Below, one piece after another: positions 1 to 10,263 of a DNA stretch of 64,000 nt (within the stretch, counting starts at the first letter, position 1; the number at the start of each line of letters is the position of its first letter). The notes below the pieces were generated by a model that was given only the letters and a program-made list of their open reading frames with translations, was not told the DNA's origin and did not search any database. A program made the translations under genes and the position numbers. Location: positions 46,755 through 110,754 of the forward strand of contig NZ_BBIS01000015.1 of assembly GCF_000730605.1 (NCBI RefSeq). The letters are read 5' to 3'. This stretch comes from Pseudomonas monteilii NBRC 103158 = DSM 14164. Its GTDB lineage: Bacteria > Pseudomonadota > Gammaproteobacteria > Pseudomonadales > Pseudomonadaceae.

Positions 1-296
1 TGAAAATTGCCTTGGCCAGCGACCTCAACCCCGGCACGTCACCAGGGTTGTCGCTGCGGCTGATGCTGAACATGGGCTGCACCTGTTTCCGCATGACCCC
101 GGAAGAAGCGTTGGCTGGCGTTACGGTACATGCCGCCACGGCACTGGGCCTGGGCGACAGCCACGGCTCGCTGGAAGTGGGCAAGGTGGCCGACTTCGTC
201 GCCTGGCAAATCGAACGCCCTGCCGACCTGGCCTACTGGCTGGGCGGCGACCTGCCCAAGCGCGTGGTGCGCAAGGGCAACGAAATCTCCAATTGA
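1..296 (+). CDS. hutI: Imidazolonepropionase HutI, C-terminal part
   Basis: The reading frame is open from the left edge (first full codon at base 3) and ends at 296, so only about the last 97 residues are present. Imidazolonepropionase hydrolyses 4-imidazolone-5-propionate to N-formimino-L-glutamate, the third step of histidine breakdown, in the cytoplasm. The piece shows the C-terminal amidohydrolase features: an ASDLNPG stretch, where metal-dependent amidohydrolases place a late metal-binding Asp, then the [17 protein letters not shown] helix and a [12 protein letters not shown] beta segment typical of this superfamily. The next gene is hutG, 10 bases downstream, which fixes the pathway. 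The left part of the gene is outside the window. Confidence 0.92.
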   Translation, partial: KIALASDLNPGTSPGLSLRLMLNMGCTCFRMTPEEALAGVTVHAATALGLGDSHGSLEVGKVADFVAWQIERPADLAYWLGGDLPKRVVRKGNEISN

Positions 297-306
297 GCGA
301 GGCACG

Positions 307-1110
307 ATGGACAAGGTACTGAGTTTTCACCAAGGCCACCTGCCGCTGCTGATCAGCATGCCGCACGCCGGCCTGGGCTTGAGCAACGCGGTGCGCGACG
401 GCCTGGTCGATGAGGCGCGCAGCTTGCCGGACACCGACTGGCACATCCCCCGGTTGTACGCCTTTGCCCGTGACATGGGGGCCAGCGTGGTCGCGGCGGA
501 GTACTCGCGCTTCGTCATCGACCTCAACCGCCCGGATGACGACAAGCCGTTGTATGCCGGCGCTACCACTGGCCTGTATCCGGCCACGTTGTTCGATGGC
601 GAGCCGCTGTTCAAGGATGGGCTGGCGCCCTCAGGTGAAGAACGCAAAGGTTATCTGGAGCAGATCTGGCGTCCCTACCACGGCACGATCCGCAGCGAGC
701 TGGACCGGTTGCGCGAGCAGTTTGGTTACGCCCTGCTGTGGGATGCCCATTCCATTCGCTCGCTGATCCCGCACTTGTTCGACGGCAAGCTGCCGGACTT
801 CAACCTGGGCACTTTCAACGGCGCCAGTTGTGACCCGGCATTGGCTGAGCGGCTGCAAGGCGTGTGCGCCAAGGTACAAGGTTACAGCCATGTGCTTAAT
901 GGCCGCTTCAAAGGCGGGCACATCACCCGGCATTACGGTGACCCGGCCAACCATATTCATGCTGTGCAACTGGAGCTGGCACAAAGCACGTACATGGACG
1001 AAACCGAGCCGTTTGCCTACCGGGAAGACTTGGCCAGACCGACGCAAGACGTACTGAAGCAGCTTCTGCAGGCGCTGCTGGATTGGGGCGCGGAGCGTTA
1101 CAAGCGTTGA
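307..1110 (+). CDS. hutG: N-formylglutamate deformylase HutG
   Basis: 267 residues. It hydrolyses N-formyl-L-glutamate to glutamate and formate, the last step of the five-step histidine route used by pseudomonads. The ATG at 307 is chosen because it follows the hutI stop by 10 bases and gives the family's usual length; the open frame runs further upstream only as a shadow of hutI. Visible family motifs are MPHAG (His20), IDLNRP (residues 71-76), WDAHSI (Asp146, His148) and GGHITRHY (203-210), which carry the acidic and histidine residues expected to bind the metal. It is co-transcribed with hutI and appears to be the last gene of the hut operon, since the next gene runs the other way. Confidence 0.95.
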   Translation: MDKVLSFHQGHLPLLISMPHAGLGLSNAVRDGLVDEARSLPDTDWHIPRLYAFARDMGASVVAAEYSRFVIDLNRPDDDKPLYAGATTGLYPATLFDGEPLFKDGLAPSGEERKGYLEQIWRPYHGTIRSELDRLREQFGYALLWDAHSIRSLIPHLFDGKLPDFNLGTFNGASCDPALAERLQGVCAKVQGYSHVLNGRFKGGHITRHYGDPANHIHAVQLELAQSTYMDETEPFAYREDLARPTQDVLKQLLQALLDWGAERYKR

Positions 1111-1119
1111 GTGGGAGGG

Positions 1120-1140
1120 GGCGACGCCATTGGCGTCGCC
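1120..1140 (+). terminator. Stem-loop between hutG and the convergent NEL gene
   Basis: A 9-bp perfect stem (1120-1128 with 1132-1140) and a 3-base loop lie 9 bases after the hutG stop. The tail is TTGCTTC, so the U-tract is weak. It sits between two convergent genes and may end transcription from either side. Confidence 0.5.
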
Positions 1141-1155
1141 TTGCTTCATGGGGGC

Positions 1156-4100
1156 TCAGTCGTTGGCTACCTGCGCAATGGTCAGTTCGCGCAGCAGCTC
1201 CGCTTCCTCCTGTTCCTTGTCGCGTTGCAAGCCCTTTTGCAACTCCAGCTCTTGCGCAAGCGGATAGTCCGCGCCGGCCAGTTCGAGTACACGCAGGCGC
1301 AAGCGTGCCTCTATTTCGTCGAAACGGTCCGCATACTCGGCTCGCAGGCGTGCCGTCCAATCTGTATTTGCCAGCATGTAGTCGACAAGGGCATCACTGC
1401 GTTCAATTTTCCGAACCTTTTCCAGCACGCTGGAAAGCTCATTGCGCGCCAGGTTCGCAGCGCCACGAAAACGCATGCTGTCGGCGATCGGCAGGTCCAG
1501 TTCCTTGGCCAGTTCGCGGCGGTAGGCCAGGCGGACCGACACCAGGTCACCCGAGCCTGAGCGCTTGTTGGCCAGAAACTCCAGCTGGTCGATCCGAAAT
1601 AGCTGCAACAAGCGCTGACGCAGCGTTTGCAACGTATCTCCCGCATCGACCAGCAATCGCTGACCCATCAGGTACAGCTCGATATTGTTGAACTCCTGCA
1701 AGGCACCATCGTGGCAGGTTTGCGAGCCGGTTTCCGGGTCTGGCAATGCGGCTGCGGCGATACTTTCCATCACCGGGCGCTCGGTATCGTTACTCGCCGC
1801 CACTACCAGCATCATGCGTACCCGTTCGCAGAAGCTGGTGCGTGTGTTTGGGTCCACATACGGCGCGGCATTGTGCAGCCGGCCGACCAGGCGCAACAGG
1901 TCGCTGCCTTCCAGCGTTTTCCAGCAGTCCTGCAGTGCTTCGTTCTGCAACTGATTACCAAGCATCCAGTCTTCCAACCTTGGGCGATCATCGCCCAACA
2001 GTGGGAAGTGCGGGTGGTCGAAGTCGAGTGATCCTTCGCTGGACGTTTCGACAAGCATGAGGTCGCCCGGGATATCCAAGGCAAATGAGTAACTGTGCTG
2101 GCTGTCCGAGAATGTGCGCACGCGCAAAATCGTTTCAAGCGGTAAAGGGTTGTCGAACAAGGCGATCGACGAAATCGGCATGGGATTGTTCAGGTTCGTG
2201 AGGATGTGCTCGGGTAATTGGGTGATGCTGTTGGCGCTTAGATCCAGCAGCTCAAGAGGCAGCAGGCTGTCGCACCAGTTGGGCCAGGCTTGCAGGTTCA
2301 TGTTGGTCAGCGCGAGAGACTGCAGATTACTGGCCAAGCGTGCAGGTACCTGGTTGATAGTGCCCATGCGATTGCCCGACAAGTCCAGCGATGTCAGGTG
2401 CTCAAGCCTTGCCAGGGTTTCCAGCATGGCCTGATCGACTTCCAGGCCCATGTTGTGAAATTCCAGGTGCGAGAGTTGCGGGAGGCGTAGCAACGCAGAT
2501 GTCAGAGAAGAGGTGGCTGCCTGGTGGGCATCGATGCTCAGTCGGGTGATGTTGGGGAAGCGGCTGAGCAGGTCATCAAGCTGTGAGGCGGTACCACGCA
2601 ACCGTGTCAGGCTCATGGCTTGCACGCGCTCGGCAAAGAAGGATGGAAGCCGCCTGGGGAAATGCTCGATGGCTACATCTTCGAGTTGCAGGCGCAGGTA
2701 CTGCTGGCCCTGTTCCTGCTGCTCCCAGAATTCGCTGATGGCGGTTTCGATGCTGTGTCGATCGGCCAACGCCGCCTGGGTCAGTGGGTTGCTTGAGCTT
2801 GAGGCCTGGGACCAGCCATCGATCGCATCACGCATTTGCTGCCGTTCGCTGCGAATACGCGTAAGTCTTGCAGCGAGCTCTGTTGGCACATCAACAGCAA
2901 TGTTGGCCCGCTCGCTATGCGCCCTCAACAGCAAGCGTTGCAGGTGGTTTTCATTGAGGCTGTTGCCTTGAAGCGAGATCTCCGCTGTGTTGGGCAATCC
3001 GTCTGTGTCATTGAGCAAGAACGTGGGTAGCGACCTGAGGTTATTGTTGCGCAACGACAGGCGGGCTATACGGCCCAAGGCATCGCTGCCAATCCCGATA
3101 GGCCATTGAGCCAGCTGCATGCGGTCCAGCCCAAGGTAGTCCAGAGTCAGTTCGTGGAAACTTGGGCTGTTGTGTTGTGCCAGCCGGTTGCCACTCAGGT
3201 CCAGGTGCCTCAGTCGGCGAAGGCTGGCCAACAGGTTCAGGTCGTTTTCGGAGAGTGCGATGTTCTGGTTGGTCAGCACCAGCCTTTGCAGTTCGGGCGC
3301 GTTCTCAGTGATGGTGGGGACGCTGAAAAGGAAGGGCGAAGGTGTTGCTCTGGGGTCATAAGGCCTGCTGACCTCCAGCGATTCCAGCTGCGGTACCTGC
3401 CTGAGCAGGCGTTGCAGCAAGCGCTCGTTCTGGGCCCAGCCTGCAAGGGCTTGAGAGGGTAAGTCGAGCAATCTCAGGGAGCGAACGCGCGAACCGAAAA
3501 AATCAGGCAGATTCATCGGAACGTCGGCCAGGGGGACGCGCGTTATCTGTAGCTCCGCCGAGTGCTGAGTATCTTCCAGAGCGGTGTCATACCAATGCTG
3601 CAATATTGCGTCGCCCAAGCCTTCATAGTCGAGTGCAGCCTGCTCTGTCGCTGGCGTGATGGCTTCGCTCCAGTCCGCCAGTCTGCTTTGCAGCTCATTG
3701 CGCTGTTCCAGCAACATTTGCAAATGTTCGAAAATCTGCAAGCGGGTGCGCCCGGGGCTGGCGAGTGCCAGGAGTACCTGATCCGTCGACCGTCCCGTAC
3801 GCGCTGGCAGACCTATTGCTTCTACTGCGTCCTTCAACTGTTGGTGGGTTACGCCTTGCGCAGCTTCGCTTCCACCACTGAGTGGGTAACCCAGGCGGCC
3901 ATCGGCCAGGCGCATGGGCGAACGGTAGCCAGGACGTACGGGTTGCATACCCAGCACCACCCTCAAGGCCGGGCGGGGCAGCAGGGGGCTTGCTTGTACC
4001 AGGCGCTGCAACGCCTGCTGATCGGTGGCACCCAGCTGTGCCATGGCTGCTGGCAGCGCCTCATGCAGCGCGGCAAAAAGGTTTGGGTAGGCAGTCACTA

Positions 4101-6684
4101 CCGTGCTCAGCTGGCGCTCATCGTGGACGATATACCCAGCCCTGGCATGGGTGATGGTTGTGTACGGGCGCGCGTCCGGCGGGCCGATGGCATGCTCCTG
4201 GGCCGGCCAGGACATGCGTTGGAACACTTGCAGTTTTGTCTCGGCGGGCCAGCCGGGGAGGTGCTGGAGCGTATGCATGATCAGGCGGTCGCTGTCCCAG
4301 CTTGGCACACAGGACAGGTACAACCCTTCATACGCGCGGGCCAGGCGGATGTGTTGCTGGTAAATGCGGATCTCCTCGCCAAGGCGCAAGGGCACCTTGC
4401 CGGTGTCGAGCATGTGCAGTTCGTGGGTGCTGGCGCTGCGTGCCAGTTCATCGATGACCGCGGCCGGTAGGGCAGGGTACGCCCGCTGGAGGGCGGCGGC
4501 ACCCGGCGCCGGGCTGACAGGAAGGCGGGCATAGGCCCTGGCAAACTCGGCTTGCCAGGTACTGGCATCGGGCAGTTGGCTGACCGTTTCGTCCAGCTTG
4601 AAGCGTTGCATCGTGTCTTCCAACAAGGCCGGTAGCCGCTGGTTTTCCGCCAATGCCCTGCGCAGCACGTCTTCGTGGGTGTCGCTGACGGCGACAATGC
4701 GCTGCAGCGTCGGGTCGTCGAAATGCGCATTCAAGTGACCGATGCGGCGCAACAGTGCCATTCCCGACCAGCTCAGTGGCTTGTCCGTAATCTGCACCCA
4801 GGCCCCGGCACCGTTGTGCCGTACGGGTGGCCGGTAGCGGCGAGGGTTTTCCGGGTGTTGCAGGCGGTACTCACCTGTCGCTGGCGCCTGCTCGACGAGG
4901 TACCGGTTGCCGTTCAGCACCAGCCAGCGTTTGCCCTGGTGGTGCAGCAGGCCGTGTTCGTCCGGCATCAGGTCGTCGGGTAGCACTTGGGGGTTGTGGT
5001 ACGGCGTAAGGTCTGGCTTCCACAGGCGCCGTTGGCCATCCGGTGTCTCGATGTCGTCCAGCTCCTCAATGAAGGAGGGGGTTTCCACCGGAATCCGCTC
5101 TACCTCGGGCGCTTCGATTTCGGGCTCCTTCACCCCTGGCCCTGCCTCGGCACCGCCCGCTTCGCCGCTTCTGGCACCTTTCAGCACCTTGGCCGCTGCG
5201 CTAAGGGCGGCCATTACCGCCACGTTTTCAATCACATCGATCATGTACCCGTAAGCGGTATCGCGCTCATCGTTTTCCCACGCTTCGATGCCCTCATACA
5301 CCTCATGGGCCAGTTGGACCACACACACGGCGAGCATCAGCTCACCCAGCCCAGGCACGAAGAACCCGGCGATGTTCAGCGCCGTCAGCACGCGGCCGGC
5401 GATCAGGTCCCGGTGCGCCTGGGCAGTACGCCGGTCGACGATTTCGGTCGGTATGGCGTGGTACAGCACATCCTTCTCGTGGCGTTGGGCTTTCTGGAAC
5501 GCCATCACGCCCTGGAAGGCATGGGTGAAGGGCTGTGGGACCGGGCGCAGGGTGGCATGTGGGTCCGGGACCGGCTCATGCAAGCCGCGCGTGCTCCAGC
5601 CGAGCGGTGTGAGCCGTTCCTTTAGGCGGGCAAGTATCGGCGCTTTGTCGCGGTCGGCGAGGTGCTTGTCCAGGTAATGGAGGTTGGCGTGGAGCCTGTC
5701 GCGCAACGCGTCCTGCAAGGCTTCCCAGGTGGCGAACTCTTTTAGCGGTGTCGTGCTGTCCTCGGGGATGTACAGGGCCATGGCCGAGTGCCCTGCAGTT
5801 TGCAGGCTGATGAGCGCAACGCCAGTCAGCTCGGCCTCCCACAGGTTAAGCAGGCTGAACGTCACGGGCGAGCGGGCCTGTGGGGCTTGATCGAGCGGCG
5901 TGGCAAGGGCCGCGGTGTAAAGCGCCTCGCTGATGTCGCCTTTCAAACGGGCGAAATGCAGGGACTGCTTGTAGGCCGAGACTTCGGCCCGCCCCAGGGT
6001 CTCATAAACGGCCAGGGCAGCTTCATCGGCGCTGAGCAGTGCTGTGGCCGCAGGGTAATAGATGGCATGCACCAGCGCATGGTATTTACCGCCGATGTTC
6101 AGGGTACGGCACAGGTCGGCGAAGTCTTCGGCGCCTAGCCCTACCGCATTGGTGATCGGGACGGTGCCCATGAAGCGCCGGTGGTCGAGAATGACGGATT
6201 TCTTCAGCAGGGCATTGGGCGCATCCATGCCGTGCTCTGCACAGGCGGCCGGGTCGAAGTTCTGCAAGGCACTGTGCAGCAGCGAGCGGGTGGCCTGGTT
6301 GATCGCCTGGCGAGCGTCGCTTGCGTGGGCAGTGTCGATCAGGCGGGCATCGACCAGGTATGTGTTGCGAACATCAAGGTCCAGCCCGAATCGCTGCCTG
6401 ATGGCGTCGGTCAAGGCTTGGGCAGCGTAGGTTTCCAGGTCGGGGAGTTGCTCGAACAGTTTCTGCACCTGGGCCTGGTGTTCACGGTGGCGGGCATGTT
6501 CCGCCTGCCATGCACGGGCAATTTCCGGGTGTTGCGCGATGGCTGTTGCCAGCCAGGCGGGTGCCTGCTGCCAGTTGCGCATCGCACGATGGGTTTCAGC
6601 AGGGGCTTGCCTGAGCCAGGCAGGGAGCCTGCGTTCGATGGTGGTGTAATGAATGCTGGGCGGTGCAGTGAGTGGTGTTGGCAT
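1156..6684 (-). CDS. Giant LRR protein with NEL-type E3 ubiquitin ligase domain
   Basis: 1842 residues, no signal peptide. Order of parts: an alpha-helical N-terminus of the DUF6543/dermonecrotic-toxin-like kind (about 1-420); a hydrophobic region (about 428-500) that could insert in a membrane; a Pro/Glu-rich linker (505-560); a Tyr/Trp-rich beta module (about 575-625); a long helical middle; two blocks of leucine-rich repeats (about 1065-1250 and 1350-1520) with LxxLDLSGNRL and LELLDLSANSITQLPEHIL units; and a C-terminal NEL-like domain (about 1550-1842). NEL ligases such as IpaH and SspH use a catalytic Cys in a CxD motif; here TCHDG at Cys1657 (bases 1714-1716) fits. The inference is a ubiquitin ligase acting inside a eukaryotic host cell. 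It lies between hutG and pip, converging on hutG, with no secretion or chaperone gene adjacent. The ribosome site before the ATG at 6684 is weak. Family assignment is strong; function is inferred. Confidence 0.88.
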   Translation of the reverse strand: MPTPLTAPPSIHYTTIERRLPAWLRQAPAETHRAMRNWQQAPAWLATAIAQHPEIARAWQAEHARHREHQAQVQKLFEQLPDLETYAAQALTDAIRQRFGLDLDVRNTYLVDARLIDTAHASDARQAINQATRSLLHSALQNFDPAACAEHGMDAPNALLKKSVILDHRRFMGTVPITNAVGLGAEDFADLCRTLNIGGKYHALVHAIYYPAATALLSADEAALAVYETLGRAEVSAYKQSLHFARLKGDISEALYTAALATPLDQAPQARSPVTFSLLNLWEAELTGVALISLQTAGHSAMALYIPEDSTTPLKEFATWEALQDALRDRLHANLHYLDKHLADRDKAPILARLKERLTPLGWSTRGLHEPVPDPHATLRPVPQPFTHAFQGVMAFQKAQRHEKDVLYHAIPTEIVDRRTAQAHRDLIAGRVLTALNIAGFFVPGLGELMLAVCVVQLAHEVYEGIEAWENDERDTAYGYMIDVIENVAVMAALSAAAKVLKGARSGEAGGAEAGPGVKEPEIEAPEVERIPVETPSFIEELDDIETPDGQRRLWKPDLTPYHNPQVLPDDLMPDEHGLLHHQGKRWLVLNGNRYLVEQAPATGEYRLQHPENPRRYRPPVRHNGAGAWVQITDKPLSWSGMALLRRIGHLNAHFDDPTLQRIVAVSDTHEDVLRRALAENQRLPALLEDTMQRFKLDETVSQLPDASTWQAEFARAYARLPVSPAPGAAALQRAYPALPAAVIDELARSASTHELHMLDTGKVPLRLGEEIRIYQQHIRLARAYEGLYLSCVPSWDSDRLIMHTLQHLPGWPAETKLQVFQRMSWPAQEHAIGPPDARPYTTITHARAGYIVHDERQLSTVVTAYPNLFAALHEALPAAMAQLGATDQQALQRLVQASPLLPRPALRVVLGMQPVRPGYRSPMRLADGRLGYPLSGGSEAAQGVTHQQLKDAVEAIGLPARTGRSTDQVLLALASPGRTRLQIFEHLQMLLEQRNELQSRLADWSEAITPATEQAALDYEGLGDAILQHWYDTALEDTQHSAELQITRVPLADVPMNLPDFFGSRVRSLRLLDLPSQALAGWAQNERLLQRLLRQVPQLESLEVSRPYDPRATPSPFLFSVPTITENAPELQRLVLTNQNIALSENDLNLLASLRRLRHLDLSGNRLAQHNSPSFHELTLDYLGLDRMQLAQWPIGIGSDALGRIARLSLRNNNLRSLPTFLLNDTDGLPNTAEISLQGNSLNENHLQRLLLRAHSERANIAVDVPTELAARLTRIRSERQQMRDAIDGWSQASSSSNPLTQAALADRHSIETAISEFWEQQEQGQQYLRLQLEDVAIEHFPRRLPSFFAERVQAMSLTRLRGTASQLDDLLSRFPNITRLSIDAHQAATSSLTSALLRLPQLSHLEFHNMGLEVDQAMLETLARLEHLTSLDLSGNRMGTINQVPARLASNLQSLALTNMNLQAWPNWCDSLLPLELLDLSANSITQLPEHILTNLNNPMPISSIALFDNPLPLETILRVRTFSDSQHSYSFALDIPGDLMLVETSSEGSLDFDHPHFPLLGDDRPRLEDWMLGNQLQNEALQDCWKTLEGSDLLRLVGRLHNAAPYVDPNTRTSFCERVRMMLVVAASNDTERPVMESIAAAALPDPETGSQTCHDGALQEFNNIELYLMGQRLLVDAGDTLQTLRQRLLQLFRIDQLEFLANKRSGSGDLVSVRLAYRRELAKELDLPIADSMRFRGAANLARNELSSVLEKVRKIERSDALVDYMLANTDWTARLRAEYADRFDEIEARLRLRVLELAGADYPLAQELELQKGLQRDKEQEEAELLRELTIAQVAND

Positions 6685-6854
6685 GGACGGAGCCCTTGCA
6701 GGATAGGAGGCAAGGGACTATCGCTGGGCCGCTTGGCCGGCTGGGGGTAGATATATGTGTCCGCAAGGTTGGCCGTATCAGCGAGGACGGTGCTGAAAGT
6801 GCAATTCAGGTTTATGATGGCCCACGGCCGAATAATCCTCACACGGAGTGCGCA

Positions 6855-7826
6855 ATGCAGACCCTGTACCCGCAGATCAAACCCTACGCCCGGCACGATC
6901 TGGCCGTGGAAGCGCCGCATGTGCTGTATGTCGACGAAAGCGGCTCGCCAGAAGGTCTGCCGGTGGTGTTCATCCACGGTGGCCCGGGCGCCGGTTGCGA
7001 CGCCCAGAGCCGTTGCTACTTCGACCCCACGCTGTACCGCATCATCACCTTCGACCAGCGCGGCTGTGGCCGCTCCACGCCACACGCCAGCCTGGAGAAC
7101 AACACCACCTGGCACCTGGTCGAGGACCTGGAGCGCATTCGTGAGCACCTGGGTATCGACAAGTGGGTGCTGTTCGGCGGTTCCTGGGGCTCCACCCTGG
7201 CCCTGGCCTATGCCCAGACCCACCCCGAGCGCGTGCATGGCTTGATCCTGCGCGGCATCTTCCTGTGCCGGCCGCAGGAGATCGAGTGGTTCTACCAGGA
7301 AGGCGCCAGCCGAATGTTCCCGGACTACTGGCAGGACTACATCGCGCCAATTCCGCCGGATGAGCGCGGCGACCTGGTCAAGGCCTTCCACAAGCGCCTG
7401 ACCGGCAATGACCAGATTGCCCAGATGCACGCCGCCAAGGCCTGGTCCACCTGGGAAGGCCGCACTGCCACCCTGCGCCCCAACCCGCTGGTGGTCGATC
7501 GCTTCTCCGAGCCGCAACGTGCGCTGTCGATCGCCCGCATCGAATGCCACTACTTCATGAACAATGCGTTCCTCGAGCCGGACCAGCTGATCCGCGACCT
7601 GCCGAAAATCGCCCACCTACCGGCGGTTATCGTGCACGGCCGCTATGACGTGATCTGCCCGCTGGACAACGCCTGGGCACTGCACCAGGCCTGGCCGAAC
7701 AGCGAGCTGAAAGTCATCCGCGACGCTGGCCACGCGGCTTCCGAGCCGGGTATTACCGATGCCTTGGTGCGTGCGGCCGACCAGATGGCCCGGCGCCTGC
7801 TCGACCTGCCTCTGGAAGAAGCATGA
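6855..7826 (+). CDS. pip: Proline iminopeptidase
   Basis: 323 residues, alpha/beta-hydrolase of peptidase family S33, cytoplasmic. It releases N-terminal proline from peptides. Visible are the oxyanion HGGPG (41-45), the nucleophile elbow GGSWGS with Ser110, Asp265 in HGRYD and His293 in DAGH, a complete catalytic triad, plus DQRGCGRS (67-74), characteristic of the family. The ATG at 6855 follows a CGGAG ribosome site; the frame is open upstream to 6672 but that part overlaps the divergent NEL gene start and is not family-like. It overlaps dtd by 4 bases (ATGA), so the two are translationally coupled. A TATGAT hexamer at 6813-6818 could be a -10 element, but no good -35 is seen. Confidence 0.96.
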   Translation: MQTLYPQIKPYARHDLAVEAPHVLYVDESGSPEGLPVVFIHGGPGAGCDAQSRCYFDPTLYRIITFDQRGCGRSTPHASLENNTTWHLVEDLERIREHLGIDKWVLFGGSWGSTLALAYAQTHPERVHGLILRGIFLCRPQEIEWFYQEGASRMFPDYWQDYIAPIPPDERGDLVKAFHKRLTGNDQIAQMHAAKAWSTWEGRTATLRPNPLVVDRFSEPQRALSIARIECHYFMNNAFLEPDQLIRDLPKIAHLPAVIVHGRYDVICPLDNAWALHQAWPNSELKVIRDAGHAASEPGITDALVRAADQMARRLLDLPLEEA

Positions 7827-8260
7827 GGGGCCTGCTCCAGCGCGTGCGTGGTGCGCGGGTTGAAGTCGCGGGCGAGGTGGTCGGCGCCATCGACCAGGGT
7901 TTGCTGGTGCTGGTGGCCGTCGAGCCTGAAGATTCCCGTGAACAGGCCGATAAGCTGTTGCACAAGCTGTTGAACTACCGTGTGTTCAGCGACGAGCAGG
8001 GCAAGATGAACCTGTCGCTCAAGGATGTCGGTGGCGGTTTGTTGCTGGTGTCGCAGTTCACCTTGGCGGCGGACACCCGCAACGGCATGCGCCCGAGCTT
8101 CTCGACGGCAGCGCCACCGGCCCTCGGCGCCGAGTTGTTCGACTATCTTTTGCAGCAGGCAAACGCGCAGCACACCGACGTGGCCAGTGGCCGTTTCGGT
8201 GCGGATATGCAGGTGCACCTGGTCAATGATGGCCCTGTAACATTTATGTTACAAATGTGA
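7823..8260 (+). CDS. dtd: D-aminoacyl-tRNA deacylase
   Basis: 145 residues, the usual length of bacterial DTD. It removes D-amino acids (and glycine) mischarged on tRNA, a cytoplasmic proofreading activity. The two signature stretches are present: SQFTLAAD (catalytic pocket, about residues 77-84) and NDGPVTFML near the C-terminus, which supplies the Gly-cisPro element that excludes L-amino acids. The N-terminus [15 protein letters not shown] is typical. The ATG overlaps the pip stop by 4 bases. A strong intrinsic terminator follows immediately, so pip-dtd forms a two-gene unit. Confidence 0.97.
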   Translation: MRGLLQRVRGARVEVAGEVVGAIDQGLLVLVAVEPEDSREQADKLLHKLLNYRVFSDEQGKMNLSLKDVGGGLLLVSQFTLAADTRNGMRPSFSTAAPPALGAELFDYLLQQANAQHTDVASGRFGADMQVHLVNDGPVTFMLQM

Positions 8261-8266
8261 GCTCAA

Positions 8267-8300
8267 AAAACCCTTTGTTTATAGGAAAACAAGGGGTTTT
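8267..8300 (+). terminator. Intrinsic terminator after dtd
   Basis: A 14-bp stem (8267-8280 with 8287-8300, including one G-U pair) and a 6-base loop, with A-rich 5' and T-rich 3' arms ending in TTTTG. It begins 6 bases after the dtd stop. The A/T flanks would let it act on both strands, but both neighbouring genes run rightward. Confidence 0.85.
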
Positions 8301-8369
8301 GTACGATAAATAGTTGTTCCAGCCTGATGCGTTGTCACGCGACCTGCTGGATAATCGCGCGCTGCATGG

Positions 8370-8385
8370 ACCTGCGTTCGCAGGT
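8370..8385 (+). other. Small hairpin in the opgGH leader
   Basis: The 220-base stretch between the dtd terminator and opgG holds no convincing gene. It contains a 6-bp hairpin (8370-8375 with 8380-8385, loop GTTC). This could be part of the 5' untranslated leader of opgGH; no known riboswitch is recognised. Confidence 0.25.
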
Positions 8386-8523
8386 TCGTTTCACTCTGAC
8401 TCGAGCATTGTCTGGATCCGTTTGGGGAATCATTACGCCCTCACGGGGTCCGAACAGTGCTCGCCAACCCGGCATTTGTCGCTGGCCGTTGGTTTCATGA
8501 TCTGTTTTCGGCGAGGGTTGCTC

Positions 8524-10263
8524 GTGATTGTTAGTCCCCAAAAAGCATCAAGAATCCCCGGAACCGGGCTGCGCAAGGCTTTGATGGCCAGTGTGGCACT
8601 GGTAGGCCTGATGAGCGCGGGCCAGCTGTGGGCATTCAATCTTGACGATGTTGCAGCCAAGGCAAAGGATCTGGCCGGCCAGAAGTACGAAGCACCCAAA
8701 AGCAACCTGCCGGCCGTATTCCGCGACATGAAGTTTGCGGACTATCAGAAAATTCATTTCCTGCAGGAAAAGGCCGAGTGGGCCAAGGACAAGACCCCGT
8801 TCAAGCTGTCGTTCTATCACCAGGGCATGCACTTCGATACCCCGGTGAAAATCAACGAGGTCACCGCCACCAAGGTCGAGGAAATCAAGTACGACCCGAG
8901 CCGCTTCGAGTTCGGTGACGTGCCACACGACCCGGAAACCACCAAAAACCTGGGTTACGCCGGTTTCCGCGTGCTGTACCCGATCAACAAGGCCGACAAG
9001 CAGGACGAGATCATGACCCTGCTTGGCGCCAGTTATTTCCGCGTGGTCGGCAAGGGCCACGTGTACGGCCTGTCGGCCCGTGGCCTGGCCATCGACACCG
9101 CGCTGCCATCGGGCGAGGAATTCCCGCGATTCACCGAGTTCTGGGTCGAAAAACCCAAGCCGGCCGACAAGCACCTGGTGATCTACGCCCTGCTGGATTC
9201 GCCACGCTCCACCGGTGCCTACAAGCTGACCCTGCGCCCGGGCAACGATACCGTGGTCGACGTACAGTCCCAGGTCTTCCTGCGTGACCAGGTCAGCCGC
9301 CTGGGTATTGCCCCGCTGACCAGCATGTACTTGTTCGGCCCTAATCAGCCGTCCAAGGTGCTCAACTACCGCCCGGCCCTGCACGACTCTGAAGGCCTGT
9401 CGATCCATGCCGGTAATGGCGAGTGGATCTGGCGCCCGCTGAACAACCCGAAACACCTGGCCGTGAGCAACTTCAGTGTCGAGAACCCGCGTGGTTTCGG
9501 CCTGATGCAGCGTCAGCGCGCCTTCAGCGACTACGAAGACCTCGACGACAACTACCAGAAACGCCCAAGCGCCTGGATCGAGCCGAAAGGTGACTGGGGT
9601 AAAGGTACCGTCGACCTGGTCGAAATCCCGACTGCCGACGAGACCAACGACAACATCGTTGCCTTCTGGAGCCCGGAAAAGCTGCCGGAGCCGGGCAAGC
9701 CGTTCGAGTACGCCTACCGCCTGCACTGGACCATCAACGAGGCGAAGTTCCAGGCGCCTGAGTTGGGCTCGGTCAAGCAGACCCTACGCTCCACCGGTGA
9801 CGTGAAGCAGTCCAACCTGATTCGCCAGCCAGACGGCAGCGTGGCCTTCCTGGTCGACTTCGCCGGCCCGACCCTGGCCGCACTGCCGGAAGACACCGCC
9901 GTGCGCAGCCAGATCAGCGTGGGCGACAACGCCGAGGTGGTCGAGAACAATCTGCGCTATAACCCTGAGACCAAGGGCTGGCGCCTGACCCTGCGTTTGA
10001 AGGTCAAGGAAGCCAACAAATCGACCGAAATGCGTGCCGCGCTGGTGCGCGATGTGCCGGTCGAACCCGCCAAGCCTGCGCAGGACGCCAAGCAGGACAA
10101 GGCCGCAGCCAAGCATGCCAAGGCCGAGAAAGCCGTCAAGGCTGAGCAAACGGCCAAGGCCGAACAACCTGCCGCCGATGCGGCGCCCACCAACGGGGCC
10201 CCGGCCACCACCGAGAAGGTGTTGACCGAGACCTGGAGCTATCAGTTGCCTGCCGATGAGTAA
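8524..10263 (+). CDS. opgG: Periplasmic glucan biosynthesis protein OpgG (MdoG)
   Basis: 579 residues. OpgG works in the periplasm on the glucan backbone made by OpgH, giving osmoregulated periplasmic glucans. The GTG at 8524 is chosen because it follows a GAGGG ribosome site and opens directly onto a signal peptide: basic start, hydrophobic core [15 protein letters not shown], and an AxA-like cleavage site QLWA before [13 protein letters not shown]. The mature N-terminus and later blocks such as [14 protein letters not shown] and [20 protein letters not shown] are typical. The last 65 or so residues are Lys/Ala/Glu-rich ([16 protein letters not shown]) with low complexity, an extension beyond the conserved domain. 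The stop overlaps opgH by 8 bases. Confidence 0.95.
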   Translation: MIVSPQKASRIPGTGLRKALMASVALVGLMSAGQLWAFNLDDVAAKAKDLAGQKYEAPKSNLPAVFRDMKFADYQKIHFLQEKAEWAKDKTPFKLSFYHQGMHFDTPVKINEVTATKVEEIKYDPSRFEFGDVPHDPETTKNLGYAGFRVLYPINKADKQDEIMTLLGASYFRVVGKGHVYGLSARGLAIDTALPSGEEFPRFTEFWVEKPKPADKHLVIYALLDSPRSTGAYKLTLRPGNDTVVDVQSQVFLRDQVSRLGIAPLTSMYLFGPNQPSKVLNYRPALHDSEGLSIHAGNGEWIWRPLNNPKHLAVSNFSVENPRGFGLMQRQRAFSDYEDLDDNYQKRPSAWIEPKGDWGKGTVDLVEIPTADETNDNIVAFWSPEKLPEPGKPFEYAYRLHWTINEAKFQAPELGSVKQTLRSTGDVKQSNLIRQPDGSVAFLVDFAGPTLAALPEDTAVRSQISVGDNAEVVENNLRYNPETKGWRLTLRLKVKEANKSTEMRAALVRDVPVEPAKPAQDAKQDKAAAKHAKAEKAVKAEQTAKAEQPAADAAPTNGAPATTEKVLTETWSYQLPADE

